Shown piece after piece: positions 59,817 through 64,000 of a stretch of 64,000 bases of DNA. The position numbers and the translations under genes were made by a program. The number at the start of each line of letters is the position of its first letter. The first letter of the stretch is position 1. The stretch lies in IMG/VR virus record IMGVR_UViG_3300023174_000110, positions 1 through 64,000 of that record, one strand, 5' to 3'. This stretch comes from a virus. The notes beneath the pieces were generated by a model. The model was given only the letters and a program-made list of their open reading frames with translations, ran no database searches and had not been told where the DNA came from.

Positions 59817-61229
59817 TTAAAATCTTAACACAACACGGAATTGTTCAGTAGCATCTCCGCTACGTTCAACTCCTGTTCTATTTTCTATATAAGTGATATA
59901 TCCAGAATAGATAATAAAATCGGGATCGGTTACTTGTAATAACGTTCTAATAATAGCCTGACCTGATGATAAACTTTCTTGTACAAGAACTTCATTTGCA
60001 GTTGGTGTTCCTGTTATATTTATGACCTTTAATATATTGGTTGCTGGATTAAAGCTAACAATTTTTGCTTTGAAAGTTGCTCTTGCCAAAGATGGTCCTT
60101 GGTACACCACTTGGCCACTATCATACGAACCCAATCCAGAAGAAACCAAAATACTTGTCGTTACGTCATACACAGTTTCAGTTGCATATGGTATAAGTTT
60201 TCCTTGATTACTTTTTGAATAGGGATCCAATATCATACCTAATTGCCTGTAGGTAATATCGGTTGGTATTAATCCACCTTCACTACCATTAAATTCTAAA
60301 GCCGTCATAACATGATTACATCCCAACTCTGATATAGGATCAAATCCGTGACCTCCTATTGGCGATACAGGACTACTCGCAGTAGCAACTACATTGGGTG
60401 ACGGATAACCTGCCTCCGTTGTTATTATTGTTTCGGCATAAGTATATCCTTGGCCGGTATTTGCCATAACAATGTCTGTAATAAAGCCGGATGCGTTAAC
60501 ACTAGCCGTAGCATTTGCAAATTGACCATCACCATTAATGGTAATTTTTACACCACCAGAAAAGTAACCACGGCCGGTGTTTGTAACATTAATAACCTGA
60601 ATATCACCTTGCGCAGCAAAAGTTTCAACCGGATTTGGAATGTTTTGGCCAATACCAACCACAGGCATCCAATTCACATCTAAGAATTTTTGTTTTTGGC
60701 CAATGTTAATTGTATATAAAAATTTCCACTTATAACCATCTGCTGTTTTTACCAAGAATGATTTGTCAAATGTACCAGGTAAAAACTCAGGTTCAATAGT
60801 CGATTGTGATCGGTTAGCATTTCCTAAACATTTGAACACCTGATCAAAACGATTTCGCACATAGAAATTTTTTGTTAGTATACCATTTGCATCAACCGTA
60901 AACATATCTTCTGTATCGGAATATTCATCATATACTACACCAGTTTTCCAATCTCGCCTTGGTATTACCGGAGAAATATCAGATGATGTTACCTTTTTGG
61001 CAGCAATAATATTTTTGAATACTTGCTTTAAAGAATATTGATCCTGTGTTGGCATGGGTGGATCTTCTTCATCTGGCCATGGATCCACTTGGCCAATAAA
61101 CGCATATAAAGCATTCTGTAATGTGTTTGTGGCATTAGAGGTGGTTGCAGGAGCATAATAATATTGTAGCACCTCATATATTTTACTGCCGTATATGAGT
61201 TGAGATGAGTTTGCTGTAAAATTTGCCAT
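59817..61229 (-). CDS. 8: Baseplate wedge protein gp8
   Basis: 470 aa (T4 gp8: 334 aa). T4-like blocks: FIGQVDPWPDEEDPPMP, VIPRRDWKTG, VFKCLG, TIEPEFLP, DGYKWKFLYTI and the end YSGYITYIENR...EQFRVVLRF, parallel to T4 GEMIYMENR...EEINILFTF. The extra length is two inserted modules: GRGYFSGGVKITING...GQGYTYAETII (212-270) and GLGSYDSGQVVYQGPS...VINITG (366-430). It joins the wedge arms of the baseplate. An AATAAATA lies only 6 nt before the ATG, so use as a promoter is doubtful. Confidence 0.9.
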   Translation of the reverse strand: MANFTANSSQLIYGSKIYEVLQYYYAPATTSNATNTLQNALYAFIGQVDPWPDEEDPPMPTQDQYSLKQVFKNIIAAKKVTSSDISPVIPRRDWKTGVVYDEYSDTEDMFTVDANGILTKNFYVRNRFDQVFKCLGNANRSQSTIEPEFLPGTFDKSFLVKTADGYKWKFLYTINIGQKQKFLDVNWMPVVGIGQNIPNPVETFAAQGDIQVINVTNTGRGYFSGGVKITINGDGQFANATASVNASGFITDIVMANTGQGYTYAETIITTEAGYPSPNVVATASSPVSPIGGHGFDPISELGCNHVMTALEFNGSEGGLIPTDITYRQLGMILDPYSKSNQGKLIPYATETVYDVTTSILVSSGLGSYDSGQVVYQGPSLARATFKAKIVSFNPATNILKVINITGTPTANEVLVQESLSSGQAIIRTLLQVTDPDFIIYSGYITYIENRTGVERSGDATEQFRVVLRF

Positions 61230-61241
61230 AGTATGTATTTA

Positions 61242-63323
61242 TTAAGCGTATTGGATTGCTACAAATGTATTTGCGTTATCACCATCAATACTGAAGTATC
61301 TTAGGTACGCAGAAGCCGTTCCTGCTATACTAAATGTTGTTGAATTGACAGTTGAATTGGTTGCTGTACAACCATGTGTAATTGTTCTTGCTGCGCCGCC
61401 AGTATTTGTTAACCAAACTTCAACCACTTTGCCATGTACATAATTTGAAAGTGTTATGATACAATCTGCAGCAAGTGAAGCTTTAATTAATGATGTTGTT
61501 GAAAAATCAATTGTAAAGGCTGTCTGAGCGCCAGGTAAAATAGTTGGATTATAAATGAATCCTTTTTCTGGTTTAACTGTACCAGTAAATTCAACAGAAT
61601 CCGCATTGAATGAAGCAATTTCCGTGACCGCATTTGATCCATTAGGAACATTATAGAATTTAATTTTAGAACCACGAGCAGCATCTGTAAAATTCTCAGC
61701 AGCCACAATATCTATTCTTGATACACCTAGTGATGCAAATCTTGTGGTGCCATAACCGTTACCTGCTAATCTCAATAACACATCATTATTTTGTGTTGCT
61801 GTCGGTGCTGCAGCGGTACCTCTAGCAGAACGACCTGCCAATAAACCATATGTGTTTGCACCAAAACTATCCAAAACAACTCTGGTTGGTAAATTTGGTT
61901 TACCTGTAATCTGTAACATATAACCATCATTTTGTGGTTCAACTACAACTGCATTATTACTTCCCGTAATACGAACAGCGGCTTCAGTTGCTGAAGCTAA
62001 AGCTGTGTTTACAGTTAATTGACCAGTAGCAGCGACCCCAATCATTGTTACATTACCTGTAACATCTAAATCACCTGGTAACGACAATGATCCATCCGTA
62101 TTAAAATTAAATTGTTTTCCGTTGGCTTGTAGTGTAAACGAATTCGATGTCGAAACCATAAATGTGGTTGGACTTGCTGAAGGATTATATCCAATTTCAG
62201 TATTATCCGGGAATACAATATAGTTTGGAACAGTTAAATTTCCATCCGTTCCAAATTGGAATTGTTTCTGAACACCACCATTATCAGTTTGTATTTGTAC
62301 ACCAGCGTTTGAACCGATATAAAGATCATCAGTTGCTGAAATAGTTTGGCTACCATCAAACACCAAATCACCAGTAATGGTCAATGTACCACCAAATATA
62401 CCTGTTGTATTGGCTAAAGCATTGTTTGCTTTGGTAAATGCAGCCCAAGCATGATTGTTTGCTGTAGTGATGTTGGTGTTCTGTGTTGTGTTAACTGCCT
62501 GTAGTATGGCAATATTGCCAGAGTTTGTATTTGCAGCATTAAAAGCTGCCCAAGCTTGGTTGTTGGCAGTTGTTATATTGGTGTTTTGAGTTGTATTAAC
62601 ACCTTGCATTACTGTTATACTATTACTTTGTGTATTGCCTTGTGCATAGATTGCTGCAGCATAAGTGTTTACATTAATGGCAAAATTATATGCAGAGTTT
62701 GCTTGATTGAAAATGATTTGTGAATGTGCTGCTGTGACCGCTGCCGTGTTTTGTATGGTGTTATCAGCAAACTTGATAGGCATCTTTAGAGATAGACCAA
62801 CACCATCTTCAATTCTTGCAACTTCATTGGCTTGTTTATGATCACCAGTAAAGAAAACTAAATCAGTATTTGCAATCGCTGTACCAATCCACAAATTACC
62901 ATACTTTTGATTGTCCTTGCCATGCATATACAAATAACCATCATTATTGGGTAAGTCAAATGTTGGATCAGCATCCATATTTGAACCTTGAACACCCAAA
63001 TCCAAATAATTATTTGAGTTGTCGCCATCATCTGATGTTATAACAATGTCAGCAGAACCTTTTCGATTAATGTTTTGAAAATTAACTTGTGAAAAGATTG
63101 CAGTATTACTAATAAATTGTGCTACAGAATTTGGAAGTAAAAGACCGGTGTTTGCAGTACCAACATTCAAAATATTATTGGCATATAGGCCTTGAGCCAG
63201 AACTGTGGTAGAAAACTGTGAAGTTGTATTGGTAGTTCTATCTACCACCACAAATACTGTGTTGGCGTTGTTAGCCGATAACTGTGATAAAACTGGTAGT
63301 TGTGATATTTTTACTGTTGCCAT
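61242..63323 (-). CDS. Repeat tail fibre protein, 693 aa
   Basis: N-terminal MATVKISQLPVLSQLSANNANTVFVVVDRTTNTTSQFSTTVLAQGLY, a module seen on fibres of aquatic T4-like phages, then NRKGSADIVITSDDGDNSNNYLDLGVQGS and a GYLYMHGKDN/GNLWIGTAI domain. Around 230-310 the repeat NTTQNTNITTANNxAWAAFxxAN occurs twice, joining it to the ANT/QNT repeat family. The C-terminal half has DLDVTGNVTMIGVAATG strands and ends with a TRTITHGCTATNSTVNSTTFSIAG domain. Likely a side fibre. Confidence 0.72.
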   Translation of the reverse strand: MATVKISQLPVLSQLSANNANTVFVVVDRTTNTTSQFSTTVLAQGLYANNILNVGTANTGLLLPNSVAQFISNTAIFSQVNFQNINRKGSADIVITSDDGDNSNNYLDLGVQGSNMDADPTFDLPNNDGYLYMHGKDNQKYGNLWIGTAIANTDLVFFTGDHKQANEVARIEDGVGLSLKMPIKFADNTIQNTAAVTAAHSQIIFNQANSAYNFAINVNTYAAAIYAQGNTQSNSITVMQGVNTTQNTNITTANNQAWAAFNAANTNSGNIAILQAVNTTQNTNITTANNHAWAAFTKANNALANTTGIFGGTLTITGDLVFDGSQTISATDDLYIGSNAGVQIQTDNGGVQKQFQFGTDGNLTVPNYIVFPDNTEIGYNPSASPTTFMVSTSNSFTLQANGKQFNFNTDGSLSLPGDLDVTGNVTMIGVAATGQLTVNTALASATEAAVRITGSNNAVVVEPQNDGYMLQITGKPNLPTRVVLDSFGANTYGLLAGRSARGTAAAPTATQNNDVLLRLAGNGYGTTRFASLGVSRIDIVAAENFTDAARGSKIKFYNVPNGSNAVTEIASFNADSVEFTGTVKPEKGFIYNPTILPGAQTAFTIDFSTTSLIKASLAADCIITLSNYVHGKVVEVWLTNTGGAARTITHGCTATNSTVNSTTFSIAGTASAYLRYFSIDGDNANTFVAIQYA

Positions 63324-63326
63324 TTT

Positions 63327-64000
63327 TTACCCTATGATTAGATAAGTTCCTTGTTCTGTGGTGATATCGTTGCCGGCTTCTGTCGCTAATAATGGATAAT
63401 CATATACAAATACTTGACCGTATATGAATGCGGTTTGTGTATTAGCATTCTTGTTTACTGTTATTCTAGAATTACCTGATGGTCCAAATGAACTGTTGGC
63501 CACCGATATGTTACCGTTGGCAAATACTCTGGTGACTGCATAATATGGTCCACCGTTTAACGAAACACTATCTCCAACGTATATAATGTTATTGGCTGGT
63601 GTCTTTCTGTCAAAATTACCATCATATTGTCCTGTAACTGATGTTATATTTATGACGTTTGAGGAGGCATTTGCATATCCAAAGCCCACATTCGCAAAAG
63701 TCAAAAATACATTGTCATCAATTGTTAATTTGTTATTCACATGATCAACATCAGTAATTAAAGAATACACTTTTACATTATTGCTGGATTCAAATTTTAT
63801 ATAATCATTAGCAAATATAGTGTTACCAATGTTACCAGATATAACATTGTTGACTTTGATAATATTACTACTAATTATATTGGTGGCTGTGTTGACTTCT
63901 AGGGTCAAGTAAGCTGCACCACCAGCCACATACTCTAAAGTGTAACCTTTTTGGTGTCCCGTTTCTGTTCCAAGGTTAAACGAATTGGAACTTCTTAGTA
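63327..64000 (-). CDS. Virion structural protein, N-terminus outside window
   Basis: The frame is open to the window end, so at least 224 residues of a longer protein are seen. The visible part begins LRSSNSFNLGTETGHQKGY, includes YVAGGAAYLTLEVNT, and is rich in beta strands (NIIKVNNVISGNIGNTIFAND, KLTIDDNVFLTFANVGF). It ends YDYPLLATEAGNDITTEQGTYLIIG. A GTG at 63929 is unlikely to be the start because coding continues upstream. It is probably a baseplate or fibre protein; identity not recognised. Confidence 0.65.
   Translation of the reverse strand, partial: LRSSNSFNLGTETGHQKGYTLEYVAGGAAYLTLEVNTATNIISSNIIKVNNVISGNIGNTIFANDYIKFESSNNVKVYSLITDVDHVNNKLTIDDNVFLTFANVGFGYANASSNVINITSVTGQYDGNFDRKTPANNIIYVGDSVSLNGGPYYAVTRVFANGNISVANSSFGPSGNSRITVNKNANTQTAFIYGQVFVYDYPLLATEAGNDITTEQGTYLIIG

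Noticed and set aside
61236-61243. AATAAATA as a late promoter of gp8
   Set aside because: It lies only 6 nt before the ATG, leaving no room for a leader; chance in AT-rich sequence is as likely.

Overview
The window is about 64 kb of a T4-type (contractile-tailed) phage genome. It is AT-rich, with almost every gene on the minus strand and most neighbours touching or overlapping by 1-17 nt. Three blocks follow T4/cyanophage order: replication and recombination (gp47, gp46, gp45, gp44, gp62, RegA), late transcription and recombination (gp55, UvsW, UvsY), and head, neck and tail morphogenesis (gp3, 23, 22, 21, 67, 20, 19, 18, 17, 16, 15, 14, 13), then fibres and gp8. I see no photosynthesis genes. 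The composition and the fibre and accessory genes recall uncultured marine or freshwater T4-like phages, but the host cannot be named from this window.

Layout (transcription runs from high to low coordinates). 1-3.5 kb: the first 10 codons of an IscU-like gene running off the edge, small ORFs, six tRNA genes (one aberrant), a SprT-like metallopeptidase, a dCMP deaminase and Hsp20. 3.5-8 kb: RegA, the clamp loader and clamp, with a nuclease-fold protein, a dATP/dGTP-pyrophosphohydrolase-like protein and a glycosyltransferase among them. 8-13.5 kb: gp47 and gp46, followed by an accessory cassette of heme oxygenase, peptide deformylase and a DruA-like (DUF4338) protein. 13.5-17.3 kb: two tiny paralogues, gp55, a conserved protein, UvsW, a conserved protein and UvsY. 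17.4-31.5 kb: capsid, portal, tail, terminase and neck. 31.5-53.6 kb: a run of fibre or adhesin-like proteins. 53.6-64 kb: a 2081-aa DUF4815-type protein, baseplate wedge gp8, another fibre protein and a truncated ORF.

Two promoter classes are readable. Early/middle promoters have TTGACA, about 17 nt and an extended TGT-TATrAT -10. They lie before the tRNA cluster, a small-ORF operon, hsp20, an HTH gene and uvsY. Late-type boxes, either NATAAATA (T4 consensus TATAAATA) or a CTAAATA variant, lie about 15-50 nt before late genes and fit the gp55 gene present here. Strong hairpins follow gp23 and the HTH gene.

Most unusual points: a heme oxygenase plus IscU N-terminus suggesting iron or heme chemistry; a phage DruA homologue; an hsp20 leader able to pair with its own ribosome-binding site; one domain apparently shared by gp14, gp15 and gp8; a DGGxF-type C-terminal tag on four consecutive fibre-region proteins; and several fibres built of Ala/Asn/Thr/Gln repeats.
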